Positions 1 through 6,471 are shown, numbered from the stretch's first letter. The stretch is DNA of 7,356 bases from Chitinophagaceae bacterium (GCA_947483345.1 CANKNL010000154.1:1-7356); one strand, 5' to 3'. Program-made: numbers and translations. The notes: generated by a model from the letters alone, not told the origin.

Positions 1-1732
1 AAGAAGGTTTAACAACTTGACCAGAAAGTTTGATGAGGTCTCCATTGTTATTTCTTTCGAAAGGCCCGTCAAAACTTTCCATGATACGGTCAAATTGAAC
101 GCCCATTTGAAATGCCAGGGTCCATCCTGCAGCATCATAGGGCGACACTGGCGGGCCTCCGGGATATTGAAAATCATTGGGATGATCCTGTGGTTCAAAC
201 ATATCCAGTACATGTGGCCTGAATGCCTGATTTGTTTTTACAATATATGAATTGGCTGGATATTGTTTCCCCGCAACAGAAAAATCTGAAGTTGCCTTAT
301 AAACCACTACGCCGGTTCTGATCAAGGCATTTAAAAATTCAATGGCGGTTGCAAAGTCTGGCTGATCTGCCATAATGATATAACCGCGGGGATCTTTAAA
401 AGCAGGATTATGCATCACACTATCATAAAATTTTAAAGGGATATTAGTTACGAGATTTCTGTTAGTTTCTATACTTGTTTTAATTCTTTTTACCGAATCC
501 TGGTAAAGCCTGTTTATTTCTTCAATCTTAGAGGGTGAAATGGACCAGTTGTCTGTATTGCCTTTGTCTATTGAATGTCTTCCCATCTGATAAATAGTCA
601 TCAATAATTCATCTTTGTTGCGGGATGCATAATTTAGAACAGCATAGTTTAAAGAAACAGAATAATCAATAGATTGCCTGAACAGCCATTTTTGAGGCTT
701 AACTGGATTTGGTGTAGCGGCATTGGGAATTAATCTTGCAGTATTTAATGGAATGGTTGATGGAGTTGGGCTACCGATGATTTCTGTTAATAACCCGATC
801 ATGTTATGAAAATAGGTTGTGGTACGCAAGCCTCCATTATACCAGGTAGAATACACAGAACCCGATTTACTGGTGTAGCCAGGTTTATCTTCGGTATTCA
901 ACCTGTTTTGCATAGCTGCTCCCAGCGCATCAAGTCCGGTTATAATGAGTGGATCAAAAACATAATTAAACGGATCACGGTAAGGAGCACCTGCAACTAC
1001 GGAGCCCGCTGGCCCAGACTGGTGGTGGTTGTACATGATCTGAGGTATCCATTCAATAAATAATTGCCGGCCTATATTCTGCGATTCTTTTAGATTAAAC
1101 ATAAAGAAATCCCGGTTATTGTCATGCCCTGCATACTTTTCATACAGACTGGGCAGGTTAGACAAACTTCTTTTTTGTGGAACCGTATCACGCATATACC
1201 AATGGCTAACCAGTTCCTGTCCATCGGGATTGGCATGGGTCAACAAAATGATGACATCATTTAAAATGCGTTTTGTTTCATCATCATTACGGCTCAGTAA
1301 CTGGTAAGCTGTTTCTATTAACTGATGAATGCCTACCGTTTCTGTTGCATGTAATCCGCCATCAATCCAAACTACCGCCTTTCCTTCTTTGGCTAATTGT
1401 TTGGCCTCATCAAGGGGTATTTCTGCATTGCCCATTTTTTGTGAGATCTTTTTATATTGGTCCAGTTTATGTTGGTTTTCAGCTGAGGTTACAATGAGCA
1501 TAAACTGGTCCTTTCCCTCCTCTGTTTTGCCAATGACCATTAATTTTGCACGGTCTGATGCGGCTGCCAGTTTTTTAAAATAAGCTTCGGTTTGGCTAAA
1601 AGTGGCGAGTTGGTAATTATCGCCGATATTAAATCCGAAATGCGATTTGGGATCCGGTATTGTTTGTGCTTTAACCTGTTGTTGGCTAATGCAAACAATA
1701 CTCAATATAAACAGTATCTTTTTAATGTGCAT
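1..1732 (-). CDS. Secreted M14-family zinc carboxypeptidase-like protein (3' end beyond the window)
   Basis: The reading frame starts at the ATG whose A is at 1732 and stays open for 577 codons to the left edge, so the C-terminus is missing. Residues 1-23 form a signal peptide (MHIKK, a hydrophobic core, then KAQ), which places the protein in the periplasm or outside the cell. The M14 catalytic set is visible: the zinc ligands H128 and E131 in GLHATE, an NR substrate-binding pair at 206-207 (DNNRDFF), a third zinc histidine at 236 or 237 (YNHHQSGP), and the likely catalytic E317 (GLLTEIIGSP). The spacing suits M14 metallocarboxypeptidases. Residues after about 330 belong to the long C-terminal region usual in the Bacteroidota branch, whose members I recall as roughly 800-900 residues. 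It probably trims peptides from the C-terminus, but the substrate is unknown. It is divergent from the MscS gene. Family assignment is confident; the specificity is not known. Confidence 0.93.
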   Translation of the reverse strand, partial: MHIKKILFILSIVCISQQQVKAQTIPDPKSHFGFNIGDNYQLATFSQTEAYFKKLAAASDRAKLMVIGKTEEGKDQFMLIVTSAENQHKLDQYKKISQKMGNAEIPLDEAKQLAKEGKAVVWIDGGLHATETVGIHQLIETAYQLLSRNDDETKRILNDVIILLTHANPDGQELVSHWYMRDTVPQKRSLSNLPSLYEKYAGHDNNRDFFMFNLKESQNIGRQLFIEWIPQIMYNHHQSGPAGSVVAGAPYRDPFNYVFDPLIITGLDALGAAMQNRLNTEDKPGYTSKSGSVYSTWYNGGLRTTTYFHNMIGLLTEIIGSPTPSTIPLNTARLIPNAATPNPVKPQKWLFRQSIDYSVSLNYAVLNYASRNKDELLMTIYQMGRHSIDKGNTDNWSISPSKIEEINRLYQDSVKRIKTSIETNRNLVTNIPLKFYDSVMHNPAFKDPRGYIIMADQPDFATAIEFLNALIRTGVVVYKATSDFSVAGKQYPANSYIVKTNQAFRPHVLDMFEPQDHPNDFQYPGGPPVSPYDAAGWTLAFQMGVQFDRIMESFDGPFERNNNGDLIKLSGQVVKPS

Positions 1733-1845
1733 GGTTTTGGTTTGTAACCTCTAAAATAATCAATTATAGTATTGGTCTATACTTTAAATAGTTGTTTTAT
1801 ACAAACCCGAAAAAGGCTGACCGAAAAAATGAATTTTATTAATTG

Positions 1846-1853
1846 TAAATTTG
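1846..1853 (+). promoter_or_regulatory. Possible -7 promoter element for the MscS-type gene
   Basis: TAAATTTG matches the Bacteroidota -7 consensus TAnnTTTG exactly and lies 28 bases before the ATG at 1882. I see no TTG -33 box at the usual 17-23 base distance, so this is only a candidate. The sequence is AT-rich and chance matches are possible. Confidence 0.35.
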
Positions 1854-1881
1854 TTTTTATACACTTTAAAATGTTTTTATA

Positions 1882-2904
1882 ATGAGTAAACAGGCGATTC
1901 TGCAATTGGTGATTTATTTAGTTTCAGGGTTTATAATTGGTCTTTTTCTGCATAAGATAATTATGCCCTTACTCGCCAGACTGGCGGCTAAAACGTCTTT
2001 AAAGTCTGATGATCTGTTTGTTAAAACAATACGTAAATGGGTCATTCCCTGGTTTTTGGCTTTGGGATTATTTTTAGGATTGAAACAACTGGATATGGAA
2101 AGTCGCTTCTATTTCTGGATAGAAAATGGCTTGATGATTTTTTATATTTTGTCAGGCACATTGATCATTGCCAATATTGTTTCGGGAATGATTAAAATTA
2201 AAGCGACCGGTTCGGATACGATTATTCCGTCTTCTTCCATTATCAGTAATATTGTAATTGTCCTTATATATTGTATTGGCTTATTGATCATTCTGCAATC
2301 GCTGGGGGTTTCCATAACGCCTGTACTGACTGCATTGGGGGTTGGTGGATTGGCTGTGGCATTGGCTTTACAGAATACATTATCTAATTTATTTGCCGGA
2401 TTGCAGATTATTTCATCGGGCAATTTTAACAAGGGTAATTTTGTTAAACTGGCTTCAGGCGAAGAAGGTTTTATTGAAGATATTACCTGGCGAAGTACCT
2501 CTATCAAGTCCATGTCGGATCATATCATAATTGTACCCAACGCCAAACTGGCCGATATGATCGTTAGCAATTATCATTTGCCTCAAACGCAATTAAACTT
2601 TGTAGTAGAAATTGGGGTTAGCTACGACAGTGATTTAGATCATGTTGAAACGGTTACCAAAGAGGTGATTCTGCAAACCTTACAGGATAATGAAGCCGGG
2701 GTTAAAGATTTTGAACCGGTTGTCCGTTTTTTTGCTTTTGGAGAAAGCAGCATTAAAATGAAAGCGATCTTAGGGGTGCAGGATTATTCGGCACAGTTTG
2801 CCATAAAAAGTGCGTTTATTAAAAAACTGTTGGTTAGATTTAATAAAGAAGGCATAATTATTCCCTTCCCTACCCGTACAGTTTTACAAAAAACAGAGGA
2901 GTAA
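1882..2904 (+). CDS. MscS-family mechanosensitive ion channel, 340 aa
   Basis: This is an inner-membrane small-conductance mechanosensitive channel that would open under membrane tension to release solutes during hypo-osmotic shock. Hydrophobic segments lie at about 5-30, 53-68, 78-105 and 117-141. The pore-lining helix follows at about 144-178 and contains the family signature: GVGGLAVALALQNTLSNLFAG aligns with the Gly/Ala-rich TM3 of E. coli MscS and its QGSLSNLAAG segment. The soluble beta domain follows (NKGNFVKLASGEEGFIEDI, then the IIIVPNAKL motif at 215-223), and then the alpha/beta C-terminal domain beginning near VVEIGVSYDSDLDHV (241-255). The protein is somewhat longer than the 286-residue E. 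coli MscS because of extra N-terminal membrane segments, a common variation. The ATG has an AT-rich leader without a Shine-Dalgarno site, usual in this phylum. The gene stands alone and converges with the DUF6370 gene 27 bases downstream. Bacteria often have several paralogues, so I give no symbol. Confidence 0.95.
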   Translation: MSKQAILQLVIYLVSGFIIGLFLHKIIMPLLARLAAKTSLKSDDLFVKTIRKWVIPWFLALGLFLGLKQLDMESRFYFWIENGLMIFYILSGTLIIANIVSGMIKIKATGSDTIIPSSSIISNIVIVLIYCIGLLIILQSLGVSITPVLTALGVGGLAVALALQNTLSNLFAGLQIISSGNFNKGNFVKLASGEEGFIEDITWRSTSIKSMSDHIIIVPNAKLADMIVSNYHLPQTQLNFVVEIGVSYDSDLDHVETVTKEVILQTLQDNEAGVKDFEPVVRFFAFGESSIKMKAILGVQDYSAQFAIKSAFIKKLLVRFNKEGIIIPFPTRTVLQKTEE

Positions 2905-2931
2905 TTCAGATTTAGTGAGAGCCAATACCTT

Positions 2932-3279
2932 TTATAATTTTCCGGCCTCTTTTTTTTCTTCGGGAAGCAATTTGATATAGGTGATTTTAAACTTTTTCTT
3001 TAACCATCCGCCCTGTACTTCGGCTTTACGTATCGTATTGCACATACCATCTGCTGCATGGGCATCCCCAAAATTATCAATAGTGGCACCAACGGTATAA
3101 TACGCTTTGCCATCAATGCGTATGGCCATATCGCAGGTGTTGCCTGGTAAGCCTAATTGGCACTTACCACAGGACACTTCAACAAGTTGAATGGCTTTTG
3201 TGGCATCTGGTAAAGTTTTTTGACCAATAGCAATTACGGTAAATAAAAAACAACAGATAAAACTTACGACTGATTTCAT
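2932..3279 (-). CDS. Small secreted cysteine protein, DUF6370-like, 115 aa
   Basis: Residues 1-19 form a signal peptide (MKSVVSFICCFLFTVIAIG|Q), so the mature protein of about 96 residues is exported. The mature part has four cysteines: C37 and C40 in SCGKC, C49 in GNTCDMAIRIDGKAYY, and C80 in GDAHAADGMCNTIRKAEVQG. It also has a conserved-looking H74. This pattern is the one I associate with the uncharacterised family DUF6370, found mainly in Bacteroidota and often labelled only as a hypothetical or 'glutaminyl-tRNA synthetase'-mislabelled protein. The cysteines could form two disulfides or bind a metal; the sequence alone cannot decide. The C-terminus (100-115) is Lys/Glu-rich. It converges with the MscS gene, without an obvious terminator hairpin between them, and starts 125 bases from the remnant gene on the plus strand. 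The function is unknown. Confidence 0.8.
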   Translation of the reverse strand: MKSVVSFICCFLFTVIAIGQKTLPDATKAIQLVEVSCGKCQLGLPGNTCDMAIRIDGKAYYTVGATIDNFGDAHAADGMCNTIRKAEVQGGWLKKKFKITYIKLLPEEKKEAGKL

Positions 3280-3404
3280 ATATTAAAAAATTTAGGGTAA
3301 ACCTAAGCATTAAAGACGAAAAAAAGTTGATTTGCCGGTCTTTTTTTAACAGTATTTATTCCCAAACTCCAATCAATTCAGGTTCCCTATCTGTAATGAG
3401 TTAA

Positions 3405-3624
3405 ATGTACAAGTATGATTCGATTATTTATTTATTGTTATTATTATCGCCTGCAATTTCTTTTGCCCAGGACTGGAAAATATTTAACGACTCATCCATA
3501 TTATTTTCTGCCAAATATCCTGCAGACTGGGTTAATAAAGTAAAGACTGATAAAAGGTTTTTTAAAGGACCATTTTGCTTTAACAGCTCAACAGATTATA
3601 GAAACAATAAAATTTAAGCCCTAA
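3405..3624 (+). pseudogene. Remnant of a secreted protein gene with an internal deletion and frameshift
   Basis: The open frame from the ATG at 3405 gives 70 residues. Residues 1-21 form a good signal peptide ending SFAQ, followed by DWKIFNDSSILFSAKYPADW, which resembles the start of PsbP-like or other small secreted 'kyPadW' proteins. After residue 53 (DKRFF) the text becomes atypical and stops at 3615-3617. In the +1 frame, codons from 3574 read FALTAQQIIETIKFKP and then stop at 3622-3624, which looks like the natural amphipathic C-terminal helix of the same type of protein. The simplest reading is that about 100 internal codons were lost and the two ends joined out of frame, near the AAAGG repeats at 3553-3568. 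The product may still be made as a short exported peptide, but I doubt it is functional. The 'PsbP-like' label is an inference from the N-terminal motif only. Confidence 0.55.
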
Positions 3625-3640
3625 ACCAACCGGCTGAAAG

Positions 3641-4189
3641 TTATACGGCTGTACAGTTATCTCTTAACATTTTCATATAAATAATGCCTTTTTCCCGGGC
3701 AAATTTTACATTTCGTTCAGGAATACTTTCGGGGTCATTGTAGTTTTTTAAAGCCTTGTCAATACTGGATTCCCTAAGCAAATGCAGCATTGGGTAAAGT
3801 GATCTGTTGGTATAATTTGCGGCATCATTTTCTGTTGAATCGGCAAACCTGTATTGGGGATGAAAGCTGGCCACCTGATAAATACCATCGTAACCTTTTT
3901 GGGTTAATAAATTTTCTGCTACAGTTACCAGATCAAGGTAATCATCAAATTGTGCGACAGCATTGGGGAAGATCAGAAAACTGGTTTCAATGGTATGGTC
4001 ATCATCAAGCCTATTAAGTTCTCCTAAAAAAGATTCCAGGCAAACCAGTTTTTCGGTTCCTGTTTCAACTACATAGAAAACCGCCTGTTGCTTAATGACC
4101 TGTGCAGCAAAAGGACAAAAATTACATCCTATCACCACGTCATGTATCCATTTTTTGGTATTGGCAATCACCTGGCCGGATGCGGTCAT
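3641..4189 (-). CDS. DUF1415 family protein, 182 aa
   Basis: This is a cytoplasmic protein with no signal peptide or membrane segment and no assigned function. It matches the conserved blocks I associate with DUF1415: W14 followed by GCNFCPFA (C22 and C25 as a CxxC pair), an alpha/beta core, ASFHPQYRFAD (107-117, with H110 probably important), an acidic DAANYTNRSLYPMLHLLRE block (122-140), and the PERN motif (157-160) near the C-terminus. Its length fits the family. The clustered Cys, His and acidic residues suggest a metal-binding or catalytic site, but that is an inference. The start chosen is the ATG at 4187-4189, 11 residues before the first conserved block (KKW). The stop lies 16 bases from the end of the remnant gene on the opposite strand. 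It is divergent from the DUF6600 gene across a 172-base spacer. Confidence 0.88.
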   Translation of the reverse strand: MTASGQVIANTKKWIHDVVIGCNFCPFAAQVIKQQAVFYVVETGTEKLVCLESFLGELNRLDDDHTIETSFLIFPNAVAQFDDYLDLVTVAENLLTQKGYDGIYQVASFHPQYRFADSTENDAANYTNRSLYPMLHLLRESSIDKALKNYNDPESIPERNVKFAREKGIIYMKMLRDNCTAV

Positions 4190-4213
4190 GTTACATCGTT
4201 TAATTGTAAAGCC

Positions 4214-4221
4214 TAAAGCTA
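4214..4221 (-). promoter_or_regulatory. Weak -7-like element upstream of the DUF1415 gene
   Basis: Read on the minus strand this is TAGCTTTA, seven of eight matches to TAnnTTTG, 24 bases before the start codon. There is no convincing TTG box at the expected distance upstream, so support is weak. Confidence 0.2.
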
Positions 4222-4286
4222 ACGGTATTTAACTGATCAGAAGCTGATAATAAAAAACTACCGGATGCCCATCGCTTTACATTTCA

Positions 4287-4310
4287 TTAACAAACATTTT
4301 ATTTTGTTAA
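4287..4310. promoter_or_regulatory. Perfect 8-bp inverted repeat overlapping the DUF6600 gene promoter
   Basis: TTAACAAA (4287-4294) and TTTGTTAA (4303-4310) are perfect inverted copies separated by 8 bases. The arrangement, arms about 16 bases apart from start to start, is compatible with a dimeric regulator contacting successive turns of the helix. The right arm contains the putative -33 TTTG of the downstream promoter, so a bound protein would be expected to affect transcription. With an AT-rich spacer and arms it makes only a weak RNA hairpin. Chance is possible in AT-rich DNA. Confidence 0.4.
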
Positions 4311-4331
4311 CAGTCCATAGCATTGTATTTG
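4303..4331 (+). promoter_or_regulatory. Predicted Bacteroidota-type promoter for the DUF6600 gene
   Basis: A TTTG -33 box (4303-4306) is followed after 17 bases by TGTATTTG (4324-4331), seven of eight matches to the -7 consensus TAnnTTTG. The spacing falls within the range known for Bacteroidota promoters, and the start codon lies 30 bases further on. The -33 box is inside the right arm of an inverted repeat. Confidence 0.5.
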
Positions 4332-4361
4332 TATAAGCTTATATAACTAAATATAAAACTC

Positions 4362-5447
4362 ATGAAAAAGGTAAAATTTACACTCCTATTGGTTTTAACA
4401 GTTATCAGCTTTGTTCCTGTTACTGAAACTAAGGCACAATCTGTTTCAATCAGTTTTTCCACTTTTCAGCAACAGCTGAGTCCCTATGGCAAATGGATGC
4501 ATAATCCAAGATTTGGAGAGGTATGGATATACAATGATGCAGGCTTTAAGCCCTATTATTCCAATGGTCATTGGGAATATACCAATTATGGCTGGTCCTG
4601 GGAATCAGATTATGATTGGGGATGGGCACCATTTCATTATGGTCGTTGGGAATATGATCCTTATTATGGCTGGATGTGGATACCTGGATATGAGTGGGCA
4701 TCGGCCTGGGTTAGCTGGAGCAGTTATGAGGATTATTATGGCTGGGCACCACTTGGGTATGGCATCAACATAAATGTGTCCTTTGGCGCTATTCCTTTTA
4801 ATAACTGGAATTTTATACCACGCCGTAATATTTGTGATCGTAATCTAAACCGTTATTATATTTCTAACCAAAGAAATGACCGATTCCGACATGCTGTGAT
4901 TATTAATAATTACTATAACGGAAACGGTGATATTGGCAACTATGTAAGAGGTCCGGAAAGAAGAGAAGTTGAACGCTATACAAATAGCCGTATACAGGAA
5001 AGGCGTATAGACTATAATGACAGAAACAGAAACCGTAATGATAATAGAAATAATAATGATTATGGCAGAATAAGTAGAAGGAATAATGTTGACGAAAATC
5101 GAAATGATAATAACGCCCGTACACCAGATAACCGTCGCAGAAGAGAAATCAATTCAGATAATAATTCAACCTCGCCGGGTTACGAAAATGGGAGGCCTCA
5201 AAGAGAAGTGAATTCTTCGCCGCAGATAAATAGAAATAATAACCCTGTCAGCAGACAGGATGAAAACAGGAATGACAGAAAAAATGAACAACAAAAAAGA
5301 CCGGAACGGCAACAACAAAATCAACCAGTAATGGAACAAAGGCAAATTCAACGCCGGGTTGAAAGTGATAATGGCAGAAATAGACAGCAGGGCGATAATA
5401 ATCAGCGACGTAATTCAAATACTGGTTTTAAAAAAGATACTAATTAA
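4362..5447 (+). CDS. Secreted Trp/Tyr-rich DUF6600 protein with Asn/Arg-rich tail, 361 aa
   Basis: A signal peptide (1-25, ending ETKA|Q) exports the protein. Residues 40-134 form the DUF6600-type region, with 14 tryptophans in spaced aromatic motifs: YGKW, GHWEY, YGWSW, DWGWAPFHYGRW, YYGWMWIPGYEW, AWVSW and YYGWAPLGYG. In other bacteria this family comes with FecR-like or envelope proteins, and its role is unknown. From about residue 200 to the end the sequence is low complexity: by hand count, residues 201-361 contain about 36 Asn and 33 Arg, with much Asp, Glu and Gln. This part is hydrophilic, basic and presumably disordered. It could bind an anionic surface polymer or nucleic acid outside the cytoplasm, but that is inference. 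There is one cysteine (C158). The ATG at 4362 is fixed by the signal peptide. The gene has its own predicted promoter and terminator, so it is probably monocistronic. Confidence 0.88.
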   Translation: MKKVKFTLLLVLTVISFVPVTETKAQSVSISFSTFQQQLSPYGKWMHNPRFGEVWIYNDAGFKPYYSNGHWEYTNYGWSWESDYDWGWAPFHYGRWEYDPYYGWMWIPGYEWASAWVSWSSYEDYYGWAPLGYGININVSFGAIPFNNWNFIPRRNICDRNLNRYYISNQRNDRFRHAVIINNYYNGNGDIGNYVRGPERREVERYTNSRIQERRIDYNDRNRNRNDNRNNNDYGRISRRNNVDENRNDNNARTPDNRRRREINSDNNSTSPGYENGRPQREVNSSPQINRNNNPVSRQDENRNDRKNEQQKRPERQQQNQPVMEQRQIQRRVESDNGRNRQQGDNNQRRNSNTGFKKDTN

Positions 5448-5459
5448 AATGCTCAACAT

Positions 5460-5476
5460 ATCTGTTTAAAACAGAT
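5460..5476. repeat. 17-bp palindrome just after the DUF6600 gene
   Basis: ATCTGTTT-A-AAACAGAT is a perfect inverted repeat with 8-base arms and a one-base centre, beginning 13 bases after the stop codon at 5447. The arms touch, so it would not fold as a normal RNA hairpin; it resembles a site for a dimeric DNA-binding protein. It sits before the terminator of the gene upstream and about 100 bases before the next gene. No function can be assigned. Confidence 0.4.
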
Positions 5477-5483
5477 TATTAAC

Positions 5484-5522
5484 AACGCCGGCAGTTTGTA
5501 ATGACCAATTGCCGGCGTTTTA
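5484..5522 (+). terminator. Rho-independent terminator of the DUF6600 gene
   Basis: AACGCCGGCA (5484-5493) pairs perfectly with TGCCGGCGTT (5510-5519), and three more pairs including one G-U extend the stem inward to a 10-base loop. The GC-rich stem is followed by a short T run (5518-5521). It lies 37 bases after the stop codon and well before the next promoter, as expected for a transcription terminator. Confidence 0.85.
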
Positions 5523-5542
5523 TGATATGTAAAAATCAAAAA

Positions 5543-5571
5543 TTGTGGTCAGCCATTAATTGTTTTTCTTT
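5543..5571 (+). promoter_or_regulatory. Candidate promoter for the MBL-fold hydrolase gene
   Basis: TTG (5543-5545) is followed after 18 bases by TTTCTTTG (5564-5571), seven of eight matches to TAnnTTTG. The ATG at 5581 is only 9 bases after this box, so a transcript from it would have a leader of a few bases or none. Confidence 0.4.
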
Positions 5572-5580
5572 GCACAGTAT

Positions 5581-6411
5581 ATGGCAATATATTTCACTTC
5601 ACTTAATTCGGGCAGCAATGGTAATTGTTATTACGTTGGTACTAAAACAGATGCGGTATTAATAGATGCCGGCCTATCCTGCCGTGAAACCGAAAAGCGG
5701 ATGAATAAGCTTGGTTTGAACATGACAACAGTTAAAGCGCTGTTTATTTCACATGAACATGGTGACCATATTAAAGGTGTAACTACACTGGCTAATAAAT
5801 ACAACCTGCCAGTGTATATAACTGATAAAACAGCAAAAAACGGCCCCCGGTTAATCAGTCATCTTTCTAAATCATTTTGTGCCGATCAACCTGTACATAT
5901 TGGAGATTTAGCAGTAACAGCGTTTTCAAAAAATCATGATGCCGCGGATCCCCATAGCTTTATTATTAGTTACAGAGATTTAACGTTAGGCGTTTTTACT
6001 GATATTGGCTCTATATGCGAAACCGTTATTCGTTATTTTAAGCAATGCCAGGCCGTTTTTTTAGAAGCTAATTATGATGATGACATGCTTACAAACGGTA
6101 AATATCCCATGCATTTAAAAAGCCGGATACGTGGTGGATGGGGACATTTATCAAATAAAGAAGCACTTGATTTATTTATTCAACACCGCTCTCCTGCTTT
6201 ATCACAGCTTTTACTGTCACATTTGTCAAAAGAAAATAATTCGCCCGAAATGGCAGAAACCCTATTTAAACAATATGCTACTGGGGTGAACATTTCTGTG
6301 GCATCCAGATATATGGCAACACAGGTCTTCATGCTTACAGCTAATTCAGGTAATTCGATCACCTCAATAGAGAAATCAGTCAGTTATCACCAGTTGAATT
6401 TGTTTGAGTAA
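5581..6411 (+). CDS. YycJ/WalJ-type MBL-fold metallohydrolase, 276 aa, with C-terminal clamp-binding-like motif
   Basis: I use the ATG at 5581 (MAIYFTSLNSGSNGNCYYVG). A longer frame from a TTG at 5560 would add MFFFAQY, which covers the promoter-like TTTCTTTG and lies outside the family's usual start. The metallo-beta-lactamase fold is clear: D29 in VLIDAG; HEHGDH at 58-63 supplies H58, H60, D62 and H63; H119 in KNHDAADPHSF; D141 in FTDIG; and H189 (GHLSN) and H214 (LLSHLSKENNSPE) further on. This order is that of the YycJ/WalJ group rather than RNase Z or glyoxalase II. A Bacillus member has been linked to 5'-3' DNA exonuclease activity and mismatch repair, so a cytoplasmic DNA-processing role is likely here. 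The last residues are YHQLNLFE; QLNLF (271-275) resembles the sliding-clamp-binding consensus QL(S/D)LF. The protein has full family length and is intact. The J-domain gene follows after 90 bases. Confidence 0.92.
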   Translation: MAIYFTSLNSGSNGNCYYVGTKTDAVLIDAGLSCRETEKRMNKLGLNMTTVKALFISHEHGDHIKGVTTLANKYNLPVYITDKTAKNGPRLISHLSKSFCADQPVHIGDLAVTAFSKNHDAADPHSFIISYRDLTLGVFTDIGSICETVIRYFKQCQAVFLEANYDDDMLTNGKYPMHLKSRIRGGWGHLSNKEALDLFIQHRSPALSQLLLSHLSKENNSPEMAETLFKQYATGVNISVASRYMATQVFMLTANSGNSITSIEKSVSYHQLNLFE

Positions 6412-6471
6412 ACAGGGCCTCAGTGTTAAAAACTGTAATAGATTTGGCTGGCCAATAACTAAAGGGTGATG

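Noticed and set aside
17..1583. Several plus-strand open frames of 62-85 codons in the left part
   Set aside because: They are all antisense to the M14 peptidase frame, which is continuous for 577 codons with complete catalytic motifs; the short frames show no domain or signal.
2142..2513. 123-codon minus-strand frame inside the MscS-type gene
   Set aside because: It is an antisense shadow of the hydrophobic and pore regions, with no recognisable features of its own.
3320..3349. T run after a GC-rich patch in the DUF6370/remnant gene spacer as a terminator
   Set aside because: It lies between two divergent starts and no paired stem precedes the T run.
4233..4252. CTGATCAG palindrome with a nearby CTGAT copy in the DUF1415/DUF6600 spacer
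   Set aside because: An 8-base palindrome is common by chance and the second copy is only five bases long.
4903..5351. Minus-strand frames rich in Tyr, Phe and His opposite the DUF6600 tail
   Set aside because: Their composition is the direct complement of the A-rich Asn/Arg/Asp codons on the coding strand; no start context or homology pattern supports them.
5560..5580. Longer N-terminus for the MBL hydrolase from a TTG codon
   Set aside because: The added residues MFFFAQY are not part of the family's usual start, and the bases overlap a promoter-like element; MAIYFTSLNSGSNGN is the typical beginning.
6421..6435. CAGT...ACTG hairpin after the MBL hydrolase gene as terminator
   Set aside because: Only four base pairs with an A-rich loop and no T run; too weak to call.
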